A stretch of 64,000 nt of DNA from the NCBI GenBank assembly GCA_034231615.1, contig CM067298.1:61472387-61536386 (forward strand). The letters run 5' to 3'. Made by a program: the position numbers and the translations under genes. This DNA is from Meghimatium bilineatum (Eukaryota; Mollusca; Gastropoda; Stylommatophora; Philomycidae). The notes beneath the pieces are model-generated. The model ran no database searches and was not told where the DNA came from. It saw nothing but the letters and a program-made list of their open reading frames with translations. Shown piece after piece: positions 13,490 to 25,225 of the stretch; the first letter of the stretch is position 1, and every line of letters starts with the position of its first letter.

Positions 13490-13590
13490 GATGTAGCCGC
13501 AGAGCGGAATTTATTGTGTTATTGTTTATAGCTTTGCTGCGATTTCTGCAACGTCAGGCCTGAAACATGTCACTTCATTGTGATTTAAAT
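13490..13590 (+). repeat. Dispersed repeat family C, copy 2
   Basis: Shares AGAGCGGAAT, TGTGTTATTG, GCTGCGATTTCTGCA and GGCCTGA with 34775-34900. Confidence 0.4.
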
Positions 13591-13710
13591 TACTTTGACA
13601 GCTATAGTGAATTGGGATAGACATCCTGTGCCCGAAGACATGCCATTCTTTGTTGTCTATTGCAGTATGCAATGCTGGTCACAGTGCTATTATTCTTTCT
13701 TAATATATAT

Positions 13711-13790
13711 GACCCCAAGTACTTTCGGAAAACTACGCAAACGTGTGGCAGAGAAATGACATTAGTCTACAGACTAAGCTGGAAGTTTAC
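13711..13790 (+). pseudogene. Zinc-finger-tailed LINE, copy 2, 5' piece
   Basis: Encodes a TFGKLRKRVWQRN-like stretch leading into TKLEVY, the block that precedes the YRRHVRKLN region in this family. The element is cut at 13790/13791 by the nested insertion and resumes at 14391. Confidence 0.65.
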
Positions 13791-14390
13791 TTATTCTTCT
13801 TCTGCGATCAGTTTCCTATGCTCACAAGCCTATACAGGAATGTGGGCCGCCTCCACGAATTCAGTCGTCAGCAGGAGGTCCTCACGGTTGCCCCATAGCT
13901 TTACCTTCAGATCTGTCTCTTGAGGCCATATTTTAGTTCTCACGTCATCAAAGAGTGGGCATGTCTGCAGAATGTGTTCTGGAGTTGGGGACCCTTTTGA
14001 CATGGGCATTGGTCAGTTTGGACAGCCTTAATTTTTTGGAGATGTGCTTGTAGTCTACAGTGTCCTGTGCGAAGTCTAATAATTATGGTTTGTTGTGACC
14101 TGCTTAGCTTTAGAATAGAGTCCTGTGAAAAGTTACTGCCTGATCTCTGACTTAATGTATGTTTGTATTTTCTTTTGATAAGAGTTTTTGCTTCAGTCAG
14201 TGATATTCTGTGCTGGAATTGTTCCTTTACTGCACCCTCTGATGAGCCATCTGTGAAGATATGAATCCACTGTGAGGTAGCTTATTGGGTGTTTAGGTGT
14301 TGAAGTGTTTTTCCTTAAGGGCAGTAGGAGTTTGCATAGTTTTGCTCTCAATGCCTGGGATTATAAGTTTTGCAGTATATATGGGTGAAG
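13791..14390 (-). mobile_element. Nested 5'-truncated LINE with 11-bp TSD
   Basis: A 600-bp insert interrupts the older LINE. TGGAAGTTTAC occurs at 13780-13790 and again at 14391-14401, an 11-bp target duplication. The minus strand encodes an RNase H to C-terminal portion: IFTDGSSEGAVKEQFQHR, RLRTGHCRLQAHL, a CPC finger-like pair, HILQTCPLFDDVRT and a terminal FVEAAHIPV. The 3' end is a GAAGAAGAATAA tail (plus-strand TTATTCTTCTTC). It has one or more frameshifts and is 5'-truncated. Confidence 0.8.
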
Positions 14391-15040
14391 TGGAAGTTTA
14401 CAAAACAGTGGTACTACCAGTACTATTAAACACTGGTGAAATGTGGACTTTGTATAGACGACATGTGAGGAAACTCAATTACTTTCAAGTTATAAAAAGT
14501 TATAAACATCAAATGGCAAGACAAGGATCCAGATACCATTGTCCTGGTATCTTGACCACTGACACTATGAACACTGACACTATTCTGATGCAGACACAGA
14601 TTCGTTGGGCTCGTCATGTCGAAAGTATGCCAGATCGCCGTCTACCAAAGATGCTTCTCTATGGAAAGTGGCAGAAAGCCATACGTTTTCAATTTGGTCA
14701 GAAGACGCGCTACGTGGGCTCACTAAAGATCTCAGTGAAAGTATTTGAAATAGACCAAGATACATGGGAAAACCCCATGTATGACTGCAAGAAATAGAGC
14801 TGCATGGTCCTTTACAGAAATAAAAAAGGCGCGGCATCTTGTGAAAACAGGATAAATGCAGCCGCTCAACAGCGAAGAGCATCTGGAAAGTCACAAGTAG
14901 ATCAAAAACCCACCTATGATGGATCATCGCGTGTTCGAACTGTTCAAAGACATTTGCAGCACGAATACGGCTTATTAGCCATATACAAGCTCGTAGTGAA
15001 GAATATAACTCAAACTGAATATCAAAAGTGGATGTAATAA
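14391..15040 (+). pseudogene. Zinc-finger-tailed LINE, copy 2, 3' piece
   Basis: Continues the 13711-13790 piece after the nested insertion: LNTGEMWTLYRRHVRKLNYF, DTILMQTQIRWARHVESMP, DRRLPKMLLYGKWQK, then a second frame with SCENRINAAAQQRRAS and a decayed RTVQRHLQHEYG finger region. Several frame changes and stops make it non-functional. Confidence 0.7.
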
Positions 15041-15435
15041 ATGATTATCACTTGTGATAGACAGCAATAACAGCAACAAAAATTATCATGCCCAACAGCA
15101 CACGGTCGAATTGGTATTGTAATTTGTTTATCGACTTTCATTCATCTAAAATTATTATTCTTTTTTTCATCTCTCTCATTGACAAATAAAACGTACAAAG
15201 AAGTGAGTAATCTATAATTTGAAACCACTTCTAAACATGAACATGATGTTATGTGTAATGTAAACCACTTCGGCAATTATGTAGAAACATACGGCTTCTA
15301 TAATACATAAGTGATCCTGTCTATTACAGAGTAACAAGTATGCTTAAGACCACATCTTTCCCAGATTATTTTCACTTTTCAGTGTGAGTAATATAGGTTA
15401 CCGATGTGTATAGATAATTGCAATACTTGTATATA

Positions 15436-16022
<587 letters not shown>

Positions 16023-16322
16023 ATAATGGCAAAAACGATATCGGCTTTCGAACTGTAGTGTTATAAGGCAATATTAAGAATTTCCTGTACAGAAAAGATT
16101 AGGAATAGTGAGGTTTTGAATATCCTGAGTATAGAGGAATGATGACTGGTGAATACATAGAAAACCGAAATATTTCGTACATATAAAAATACACAATGAC
16201 ATGGAAAGACGCATAGTAGAGGGTGGATTTCCGGGAAGCAGACTCAGAGGTATAGAAAGAGATTGACAGATGCAATGAAGATGTATGAAGATGTAATTGG
16301 AGGAGCTGGGCAGATTCAATCA

Positions 16323-16600
16323 ATAAACCCATAACCCTTCAGGGTCGTAGGGGTACCACATTGGATGCTTCAGCACACAGAGTCCTCCAGAGAATTCTAT
16401 CCTCAGCGATGCGGATGAGTGTGGAAATATCTAGCCCTGTCCATTCCTTGATGTTGTCTGTCCATGTCTTTATTTGTCCTCCTCTGCTTCTTCCACCCTC
16501 GACAGTTCCCTGCAGTATTGTTTTTGACAAGGAATCGTGTAAGTGGATTGGCAAAAGACCGAGTTCGGTTCAAGACATAAATTACAAAGACAACGTTATG
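16323..16600 (-). pseudogene. LINE 3'-end relic, family W, copy 1
   Basis: The minus strand reads GGRSRGGQIKTWTDNIKEWT, then DISTLIRIAEDRILWRTLC and AEASNVVP before stop codons. It is the C-terminal tail of a LINE ORF2. A near-identical tail is at 21786-21985 on the plus strand. Confidence 0.75.
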
Positions 16601-16604
16601 GAAT

Positions 16605-16917
16605 GAATATGCCACGTGATGTTGACGACATATATATATATATATACAGTATTAGTACCTTTTCGTCTTTCAAGAATATAGCATTGCTGTTCAGCTATAA
16701 GGATTATATCGTACGATCCATGACGAAGATGGGTGTAACTGATCTGCACTACAGTCATCCGCAGCATGTACCAGGAATTACAGGCCCACATATCATGTGT
16801 TTTCTTAGATGTGTAGTTCTTGAACTATCTGATATCACTTTCTCTTTTGCCTTTATACTATTCTTGATCTTTCCCCTTCTTGCAACAGGATCCATGGTAT
16901 GCTATCTATATTACAGA

Positions 16918-16950
<33 letters not shown>

Positions 16951-18530
16951 GATAAAGATAAATATACAAGTGGGTAAATGGGAGTTGGACGAGTACTGGA
17001 GATAATGGAAAGGTAAACTCATGTTGAATACTTAATCTGATTTCATATTCGGGGGATTTACTATTATTTTTGTTATCTAGACTAAAATAACCACGTCTGA
17101 AATTACCCGACTCATTTAAGATGTAAAGAGCAGTAAGCATATGGAGGGGAGATATTACTTGGAAAAGATTACGAATAGAGATATAAAACACAAATTTCAG
17201 TTTATATATTAGATGAATTTTAGCAAAATATAAATCATAACAGTTTTTATATAGCATGTGCTGGTAATTTTAAGATATGGGGAGATCATCATTGAGTTGC
17301 TGGGGTAGGCAGAAATGGGTTACATATCTTGATTTCAATATTGCTTTTAATCTTTCATGTGAATGACATCTTTTTTTTTCATCTCGTTGTGTCAATGTTT
17401 CAAGCGTGTTTCTTATTCTCTGTGCACTATCTCTTATCTTTCTATTTGTGTGTTGTTCCTACCGTTATCTTATGTGAGTTGGATATGTTTTTTTGGGTAC
17501 AGGAAACAGCTCCAAGTATGTTTATGGTTTCTCAATATGTTTATGGTTTTGTGCTTTAGGTTCGTATTTGTTTCTTGAAAAAGGTCTCGTTTGGACAGCA
17601 ACGTAGAATCGAAAAACAGTGTGAACGAAAACAGAAAACGTGTTGATTCAAATTGTAAGGAGTGTAAGTGCCATCTAAGCGGACCCGGTTCAAATCCCGC
17701 TTGCTGCATTATGATTTTTCTTTTAAAATAAATTCTCAATTGTTATATATTATATTAAGATCCCTATTTGTAATTCGTCTTAAAAATTGACTAATTTTTA
17801 AATGTGTACCTTTACGTGTTTTTATGTTGAATGTACCATTTCCTAAATACGCCATGCTTATCTTTGTTTAAGGATGTGAGAAAAGTATACAATAGACATG
17901 TGTATTTTTGGAAGCACTCTAGAAATAGGTGTAAATGTCGAAATTTCTGCTCCATCCTTTACGGCGATCGGAATTTTGTTTAGAGAAGCAGCATTTGTGC
18001 ACCGTCTTTCCCCTAGAAGTATGCGAATGACGCACACAGGGATGATGCTACATGTCTCAAAGTAGCGCCTATTTGCTTTGTTTGCCCTAGCGTACATTCG
18101 GTGAGTTAATACAAGACAGGTGAGACAAAATGTCAGCATTTCATGGGAGCGGATTCAGGTGGTCTATTAACTCGTGCAGGTAACTTCAAAGACAAATTTC
18201 AGGATAGATTAAGGATCACCTTGAGTGATTGTTCTTTACACAATGAAATGCAGTTATTTAACTATGACATCCGATGTTACTTGTGTGTTTGTTTCTGTTC
18301 TTGAACAGTAGGATACAGTATCAGTGTAAATAGATGTGTAAATAAGTGAATTTATTTGTGTAAATGTGAATGTATTCAAAGTATGTGTATACTTGTTTAT
18401 ATTTGATTAAAAACTGTCAATACTGCATGTTTCCAATTAGGGAGTTGTACAGGGGGTGGGAGGGTGAGGGGGCATACGTGTGGTCTGTGTGATAAAGGAT
18501 GCATGCCCTTACTGTCGCCACATCAAGTAC
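16605..18530. other. No gene seen; AT microsatellites at 16631-16646 and 16917-16943
   Basis: ORFs here are short, overlap on both strands and show no domain. A GGTTCAAATCC B-box-like sequence at about 17687 lacks a matching T stem and is not called a tRNA gene. Confidence 0.4.
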
Positions 18531-18539
18531 AGTTTGAAA

Positions 18540-18635
18540 TTTTTATGTACCCTCCGACAGAAAAACACAGGGAGTTGAACCATTGAATTCACGGTTGTGA
18601 GAGCAGCGCTTGAACCTCTTGGCAATGTGTCACAC
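18540..18635 (-). mobile_element. Probable tRNA-derived SINE
   Basis: On the minus strand, GTGACACATTGCCAAGAGGTTCAAGCGC resembles a tRNA 5' half and is followed at tRNA-like spacing by a B-box-like GGTTCAACTCCC. The 3' body reads TGTGTTTTTCTGTCGGAGGG. Confidence 0.45.
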
Positions 18636-19159
18636 GATATTTAACTGCTTCGTGTACACATATTATATGTGTCAATTGTCAGTACTTAATAACTTATACA
18701 TATGCAAATTTGAAGTGCATATGTGTATATACAAATCTGTGACTTGCATGTGTATATCTGTTTTGGTTAATGAATAATTGAAGCTGCAGTGTGTTAATTA
18801 CCTGTCATTTGCTGTATTGTTCTTTGCTCGTCGTGTGATGATTTTGTGTTTTTACTAAATTCCTTTATGTCGAAACGTTGATTTTTGTATGTTTTCATGT
18901 ATACTATCAGTGATAAAAACAGAATCATTATCCTGGGCTTTCAGCTTTCGTTTGTAGGATCTTAGTTTTGAAGTAGTGCTACCTATTGTTGATTACAAGT
19001 AGCGTACAGATATAGTATGAAGGGCAAATTTCTCATGTAGAGTAGCAACTTCCACTATGGCTATATTCTGTTACGAGAAGAATCAAACACAATATAAGTT
19101 CATCTCTTTGCCGTTATAGATACTGTATTATCCAAAAAATATCAACATACATTGGGATA

Positions 19160-19315
19160 ATATTATACACAGGATGTAGCCATCAACCCAGCATTCTTTG
19201 GCTGTAGTGATTTTCTATAAAATATAAGTACGTTCAGTAGTATGTGATTGCTTTCTAAACGGTCCGGATGCACCGTCAGGTTGCATTCCCGTCAGATTAA
19301 TGTCTGTCAGGTAGC
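19160..19315 (-). mobile_element. SINE family N, decayed copy
   Basis: ATGTAGCCATCAACCCAGC, TTTGGCTGTAGTGATTTTCT and ACGGTCCGGATG match the body of the better preserved SINE at 34441-34615. The tRNA-like head is largely lost. Confidence 0.55.
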
Positions 19316-19329
19316 ATTCACGTCAAATT

Positions 19330-20085
19330 ACCTGCATAAAGGTAAATGATGTAGCACTGAAAGTTGTGAATAGATTCACATATCTAGGTAGTACGTTATC
19401 ACAAAATGCCAACGTTGATGATGAAGTGTATACAAGGATCGCCAAGGCAAGCAGTACTTTGATTGTACGCAAATGTTTGGAGTAGAAATGGCATTAACCT
19501 ACAGACTAAGCTGAACGTTTACAGAAAGTTTACTTCCAGTGCTGAGATACGCTAGCGAAACATGGACTGTGTATAGACGTCATGTAAAAAACTCAATCAC
19601 TCTCACACAACTTGTCTCAGAAAAGTTATGAACATCAGATGGCTAGACAAGATTCCAGATACCACTGTCCTTGATAGAGCTGGTATCCACAGCAATGACA
19701 CGATCCTGATGCAGACGGGTCATTTGGTGCGTATGCCAGATCATCGTCTGTCAAAGATACTTCTCTATGGTGAGCTGGAGAAGGGTACACGATGTCAAGG
19801 TGGCCAAAAGAAGCGCTACACGGACTCGTTAAAGAACTCGCTCAAAGCCCTTTAAATAGGCCACGATATATGGGAAGAACTTGCACAAAATAGATCTACA
19901 TGGCGTTCTACAATCAAAAAGAGCGCATCATCTTGTGAAAAGAGGTGACATGCAGCAGCTCAACAGCGGAGAGCAGCTAGAAAGTTACGGATAGACCAAG
20001 ATCTGTCTACAGTGGTGATTTCATGTCCGAACTGTCCAAGGACATTTAATGCTCGAATAGGGATCATTAGCCATCTACGTTACCC
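19330..20085 (+). pseudogene. Zinc-finger-tailed LINE, C-terminal relic, copy 3
   Basis: The longest of the three copies on the 5' side. NRFTYLGSTLSQNANVDDEV and YTRIAKASSTF precede the YRRHV block; MNIRWLDKIPDTTVLDRAG, DTILMQTGHLVRMPDHRL and LLYGELEKGTRCQGGQKKRY follow. A SCPNCPRTF-like finger and IGIISHLR end complete the C2H2 tail. Frames change several times. Confidence 0.75.
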
Positions 20086-20501
20086 AAATAGAAAACCATT
20101 CATCCACTTTCGTGTAACTCCTTCCTTATGATGACAAATGGCAGAATTTCGAGTACTAAAAGTCAGGCTAATTCTATTTGGCTAATTCTAGCTGGTGCTG
20201 TGTGTTTGAACTCCTAATCCCGCTCCTATCTACAAGCTGTTTAGTATGGATTATACAATGCAGAATTGTGCTATCTATACGTTTTTGTCATATTTAGCTA
20301 TCATTAGAGTAATCACGTTAACTGGAATAGAGCTATTGTGTGTAGTATATGTTGGCTATAAATCTATATTATTTATTCTCTGGGAGCTGATAGTAGTATT
20401 TGCTAATCTTATAATACTTTCAGATCAACCTGGAGGGCAGAACAAAATATATTGGAGTTTTTGTGATCTGTTCACCGCTATGCTAGAACACTATATTCCC
20501 T

Positions 20502-20744
20502 CTTGTAGCGATTGACGAAATACATGCTTGCTGATTGATTTCTTCAATCTTGTAGCGATTGACGAAATACATGCTTGCTGATTGATTTCTTCATTCTTGT
20601 AGCGGTTGACGAAATACATGCTTGCTGATTGATTTTTTTCAATCTTGTAGCAGTTGACGAAATACATGCTTGCTGATTGATTTCTTCATTCTTGTAGCAG
20701 TTGACGAAATACATGCTTGCTGATTTATTTCTTCAATCTTGTAG
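20502..20744. repeat. 47-bp minisatellite, 5 copies
   Basis: The unit starts CTTGTAGCGATTGACGAAAT and ends in TTTCTTCAAT. Five copies follow head to tail with single-base changes (CGATTG, CGGTTG, CAGTTG). Confidence 0.9.
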
Positions 20745-21597
20745 ACAATGGGGTTTTGGAATTCAATCACTTCCCTTCTCTTATTTAGGAAGTTAGAGCA
20801 TGTCATCTAATGCTAGGAAGCAAGATAATAAGTGGTCAAAACACGATTCTGTATTTTAATAATTCTCCTCCCCCACCCCCCAAAAAAATGTTGATCGAAA
20901 ATCCTACAAAAATCAAATGCCTTTTTAGGTAACACCTCCCACCCCCCCCCCTATTTTTTAATGACGACATATCGACAGCACTTATTTTGTGCGGCTCTAT
21001 GGTTATGTACATTATAGTAACCATTCTTTGATTCGTCGAAGGTTTCATTTAATTTCATGTGTACTATTATAGTATCTGTTATTTCATTCGTGGAAGGTTT
21101 CATGTAAATTTCATGTACTGTATTACTTAATAGTAACATTGACTTATTGTTCATTAAATCACAATGGGACAACTGTTATTGTGTAATATCTGGATGGCAG
21201 GAAAAGGTTGGAATTAGAACATGCCATGATCCTGATTGCCCACAAATAATGTTTATACAATAAAGATGGATATACTATATGAATGTCGAGAAACTTTACT
21301 GCAAGATGGATATTGATATGGAATCTCGTTGGTGGTTCGTTTTATTTATAAACGCAGTAAAATGAATATAGAACTTTCACACATCCGTATGATAAAATAC
21401 TTTAATAATTCAGAATGTACGTGAAGACGAAAATATTTGTTTCTTGAATTAGAACACAGAAAAGCAACAAAACTTCATGATACGAGAAACGTGGGAGATA
21501 ATAAAGTGTCATTAACACGTGAAGACTAGAAACAAAACTCTAAATTCTTCTAATACGAGCCGTGATTGTTGGCAGCATATCATATTAAGGATGAGCG

Positions 21598-21770
21598 TGG
21601 TATACACAGATGGGGCAGCACAGAATGCAGTGTTGAATGGAGATGCAGGTGTATATATAGAATATCCACACAAGCCTAGAGATACGATTCTGCAATAATT
21701 ATGATGCATAAATCCAGGCAATTAGTGTGGCAACTAAAAAACTGTTGAATTCCAACTCTGGCCTACAGCC
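21598..21770 (+). pseudogene. LINE RNase H relic, 5' piece (split by insertion)
   Basis: The plus strand reads VYTDGAAQNAVLNGDAGVYI then EYPHKPRDTI, the start of an RNase H domain (TDG-x motif with the first catalytic Asp). The same domain is present with fewer breaks at 34150-34420. A 200-bp LINE tail interrupts it. Confidence 0.7.
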
Positions 21771-21785
21771 TGTGGTGCTCTTGAT

Positions 21786-21985
21786 TTAAGAAGCAGAGGA
21801 GGACAAATAAAGACATGGACAGACATCAAGGAATGGACAGGGCAAGATATTTCCACACTCATCCGCATTGCTGAGGATAGAATTCGCTGGAGGACTCTGT
21901 GTGCTGAAGCATCCAATGTGGTACCCCTACTACCCTGAAGGCTTATGGGTTTATTGATTGATTGATTGATTCCTGATATATGCAA
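21786..21985 (+). mobile_element. LINE 3'-end fragment, family W, copy 2, nested in RNase H relic
   Basis: Reads RSRGGQIKTWTDIKEWTG then DISTLIRIAEDRIRWRTLC and ends in (GATT)n, matching 16323-16600. It lies inside the RNase H relic between its LNSNSGLQP-like segment and the ARSVLQALQSGK segment. Confidence 0.75.
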
Positions 21986-22110
21986 GGTCAGTGCTTCAAG
22001 CTCTCCAGTCTGGAAAACGAACAGACTTGCAAAAACTACTTAATGAATTGTCTTACCAGTATAGTGTAACTATGCAGTGGATACCCTCTCACTGTGGAAT
22101 ACCGCGTGAA
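21986..22110 (+). pseudogene. LINE RNase H relic, 3' piece
   Basis: Reads ARSVLQALQSGKRTDLQKLL, then YQYSVTMQWIPSHCGIP. WIPSH is the typical RNase H motif carrying the conserved His. It continues the domain begun at 21598. Confidence 0.75.
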
Positions 22111-22114
22111 ATAA

Positions 22115-22975
22115 AAAGAGGAAATTACGGAAAGAAGAGAGAAAGGTAAAGTTACGGAGCACATATAATCAAACAGTTGGTTACAAGCATACCTATTTCT
22201 GTTCATTTTGATATTTGCCATGTGTTACCCCACCATTTCCAGTTTCGGGTTGTTACCGACACCGACACTTTTATCTCAGTATGTCATGTTCTTCTTTTCA
22301 TGGAGCGAACTACTGGATTCCATCTCTTTACTTATATAGGCCTATGGTTTGAACTTGCTGAAAAATCAAAGGAATTTTCCAATATAATACACATTCATTT
22401 GCTGCAAAATTTAAGTTTTGGAATCATGGAAACATGTAAAATAAAAGTAAAATAGCACGCAAAAATACATTACGCTCGTAGGTTATTTGGGTAGTAAATG
22501 ACAGAACACATTTTCAATATTTTCTATAATTCAAATTCGATCGGCGTTTTCTATTACTTAAAGAAAGCTTAATGGAGGAAGCTAGCATTTATAATTCGAG
22601 GTACAGAAATGCCCACAAGCTGTTTCTTTAGGAAGAACAGGGTACACGTATGGCCGGAAACTTGATGGGGAGACATTAAAGTCTGTTTTCTACGCTTGTA
22701 AACTTTGCCCCACTAATTTCCGAAAAATTTATAAAGAAATTAATTTAATTAGATTCAAAATATTGCGTGTCAACTATACATAACATAAAATCAACAAGTA
22801 CATGAGAAACAAAATACTCTTGGAGGTCGACATAAACATCTCGTGACAGTTGTGAAAAGTTGTAAACTTGTGTGGTTTACCTGATGAGGCATGAATCCCT
22901 CCATAGAACTTTCGTACGGGGAACAGTTAAGGGTGAAAGAAAGAGCTGAAAAGAACGTTTTGAATGATACTATTA
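22115..22975. other. No gene seen (22115-22975)
   Basis: AT-rich intergenic sequence with no recognised domain or repeat. Confidence 0.4.
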
Positions 22976-22977
22976 AA

Positions 22978-23232
22978 GAGTGAGCCGCGTAGCGCACTGG
23001 CATCGCATATGAGTAGTCCTGGGTTCATTCCCCAGTTAAGCCGAAAATATTTTTCAATTCACAACGTCTCCCATGTCGACCCAGCCTTAAATGGGTACCG
23101 GTTTAATCCGGGAAGTAAAGACTGTGAGGGAGAGGAGATGGCTACCGCCCTCATTTGCAGAGTCTCTGAAATGTGAGATCGCTAACACCCCTACGGCATT
23201 AATAAATGCTATGGGTTACTTTACTTTACTTA
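22978..23232 (+). mobile_element. tRNA-derived SINE, family V, copy 2 (best preserved)
   Basis: The head reads GAGCCGCGTAGCGCACTGGC (A-box region) followed by GGGTTCATTCCCC (B box), then the family V body ending in GGCATTAATAAATGCTATGGG and a TTACTTTACTTACTT tail. Other copies are at 2262-2500 and 57325-57447. Confidence 0.75.
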
Positions 23233-23234
23233 TT

Positions 23235-24235
23235 AAAGAGTGGACATAATTAAGAATTTCTCACATTAAAAAAAGTAACTGATAATTTGGATGATTGACG
23301 AAATTCTGTGTTGATAATTCGAGAATGGCATCCCTACGACCCTGAAGAGTTATGGGTTGATGATGATAATATAGATAAGGTTGATGATTACTTTTTTACA
23401 GTAAAGTATCTTTCTAATTGTGTTGGCGATCTACTAAATATACTATATCTGTCGGTAAATTTTACCCGTTGCGAATCCCTGGTTTAAATTGTAATGTAAT
23501 AATGACGTAAAAAAGGCGCGAAAGCTTATGTTGAACCGGTAATTAAGGCCACACAATCTTTGTTTGAAGATTGCAATTCTTGCGCTCTAAATCAGTGAAC
23601 TTCGATCTTCTCTGGTTTGTGACAACCTTTTTGATCAAATTTCCCTTCGTGCAGCCCCCCCCCCCCCTTCCTTGTCTAAAACAAAAAAGTCAGTAACTGT
23701 CTTGGTAAGTCACTAATTAGTTTTATGCTTTAGAGGTTTGGAGATGTCCATAGACTGTGCTTTACTGAGTCAACGATTTTTTTAATGTTTATGGATATTG
23801 ATTATACCATAATATTTTGATATGTAATTAAAAAGCTGAGAAAAATCATTTGGACAATTTTTTTTATTCACAAAATAACAACTTATTTCTATTTTGACAA
23901 TTACCTCCCTTAAATAATTGTTGCCGTCTTCACACTGCAATTGTATTTTCCGTGATTGCGTCCCTTACACTGCAAGTGGCTGCCCGCCGTTCATGACAAC
24001 TGAATTTTATTGTTGTGGCAGGGTACATAAAACATCAACTTTATTTATTTTGTCATAACCATACTTTAAGAAAAATTACTTTCACCATTGCAAGCTTTCC
24101 AGTTAAGAAGTACAGAAAACATGTTATAGACTAGCAATAAAAACTTCTTTGTTTTTTTCTAAAGTAACATTCCACAGCATCTACTCGCACTGCTATATCA
24201 GAAATTTGTTTCTAGTATAGAATACGTGTGCTATG
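23235..24235. other. No gene seen (23235-24235)
   Basis: Intergenic sequence with a poly-C tract near 23658. No features supported. Confidence 0.4.
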
Positions 24236-24239
24236 AACG

Positions 24240-24510
24240 CAGATAAGGGGAGAGGTGTGGATTAGGGGTTCCCCCATTAGCAAATCTTAACAAGACTTCT
24301 AGTACTAGGAACGTAACCAAAAGTTTGGTAGAAACACCCCCCCCCCCCTCCCCCTTATCAATATTTTGATATAAAGGTCTTCAAATTGTCCGTCAGATTG
24401 TGACATTTACACACTAAACATAAGTCAATGACCCTTTTTAAAATTATATTTTAGGTGAAACTCGCTCCTTAAGGTAATTATATCCACGGCCCTATCGTAT
24501 GCCCTAGTCA
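24240..24510 (+). repeat. Dispersed repeat shared with the Polinton right flank
   Basis: TTAGCAAATCTTAACAAGAC, TTCTAGTACTAGGAACGTAACC, the C-rich tract, CCTTAAGGTAATTATATC and the end GGCCCTATCGTATG correspond in order to 53575-53750. The element family is unknown. Confidence 0.55.
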
Positions 24511-24577
24511 CTGTTAGTGATACACGGATTACTATACTGGACAAGATTCAGAACGAGGACGTGCATACCAGCGTGCA

Positions 24578-24963
24578 ATGTATCAAGGATTAACCCTGTA
24601 TGGCGATGATATTTCTTCTGGACTTAATGACGGTAGCTTGCAGGATCAAAGTGTGGTGAGCTACATAAGATATGATACATTACTTCCAGACCTCTATAAG
24701 ATGAAATGTTTGAGGCTCAGACGTGGCAGATCGTGGTTGGAACATGCAGAAGACAAGTATGTGAACCAATTTTCATTGATCCTGGAGAGGAGGGGATATT
24801 CATTCCGTTTGCATTACGCAGTACATTACGATATAAGTTGCAGGGAAATAATCCGGTAGCTGTGGATGCAGGCGTCAGTGCATTCATTGATGTTAACACT
24901 GTAGGAAATGATGTAATCATCTGTACGGATGGGTCAATCATTCGTCATCAACACTGCGCTTAG
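24578..24963 (+). other. Unrecognised coding-like stretch
   Basis: Two overlapping frames (24578-24859 and 24706-24963) are longer than most nearby frames. The second contains IFIDPGEEGIFIPFALRS, PVAVDAGVSAFIDVN and VIICTDGSII. The latter could be an RNase H-like TDG box, but no RT context is present. It may be a frame-broken retroelement or an old exon; no function is assigned. Confidence 0.2.
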
Positions 24964-25019
24964 ACTTTATATGTATGTTCCGGTGGGAAAACTGTCAAAG
25001 AATCCAGAGATGCTTTCAA

Positions 25020-25125
25020 CCACAAAATTCTTGAGACTAACGGGAATTGAACCAGTCCGTCCGTTCAACCGCACCAAATCGCCTAGCAACTATTGTACAC
25101 GCGTTCTTCCGCACTTGACTAACAG
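25020..25125 (-). mobile_element. Possible tRNA-like SINE head
   Basis: The minus strand has TTGCTAGGCGATTTGGTGCGG (A-box-like) and downstream GGTTCAATTCCCG (B-box-like). Spacing fits, but no second copy in the window confirms it. Confidence 0.3.
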
Positions 25126-25225
25126 CATCTCCAAAAAAGGAATTTCAAGAATTTTTAAATTGTCCTCTGGCTTCCTACTTAAATTTACTTCAACCACACG
25201 CAGTCTTACGATGCTAAAGTAAGGG

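Noticed and set aside
17630..17712. tRNA gene candidate around GGTTCAAATCC
   Set aside because: The T stem does not pair at two positions and no acceptor stem or D arm could be built.
20502..20744. CRISPR-like array
   Set aside because: The repeats are directly adjacent with no unique spacers, in a eukaryotic context; it is a minisatellite.
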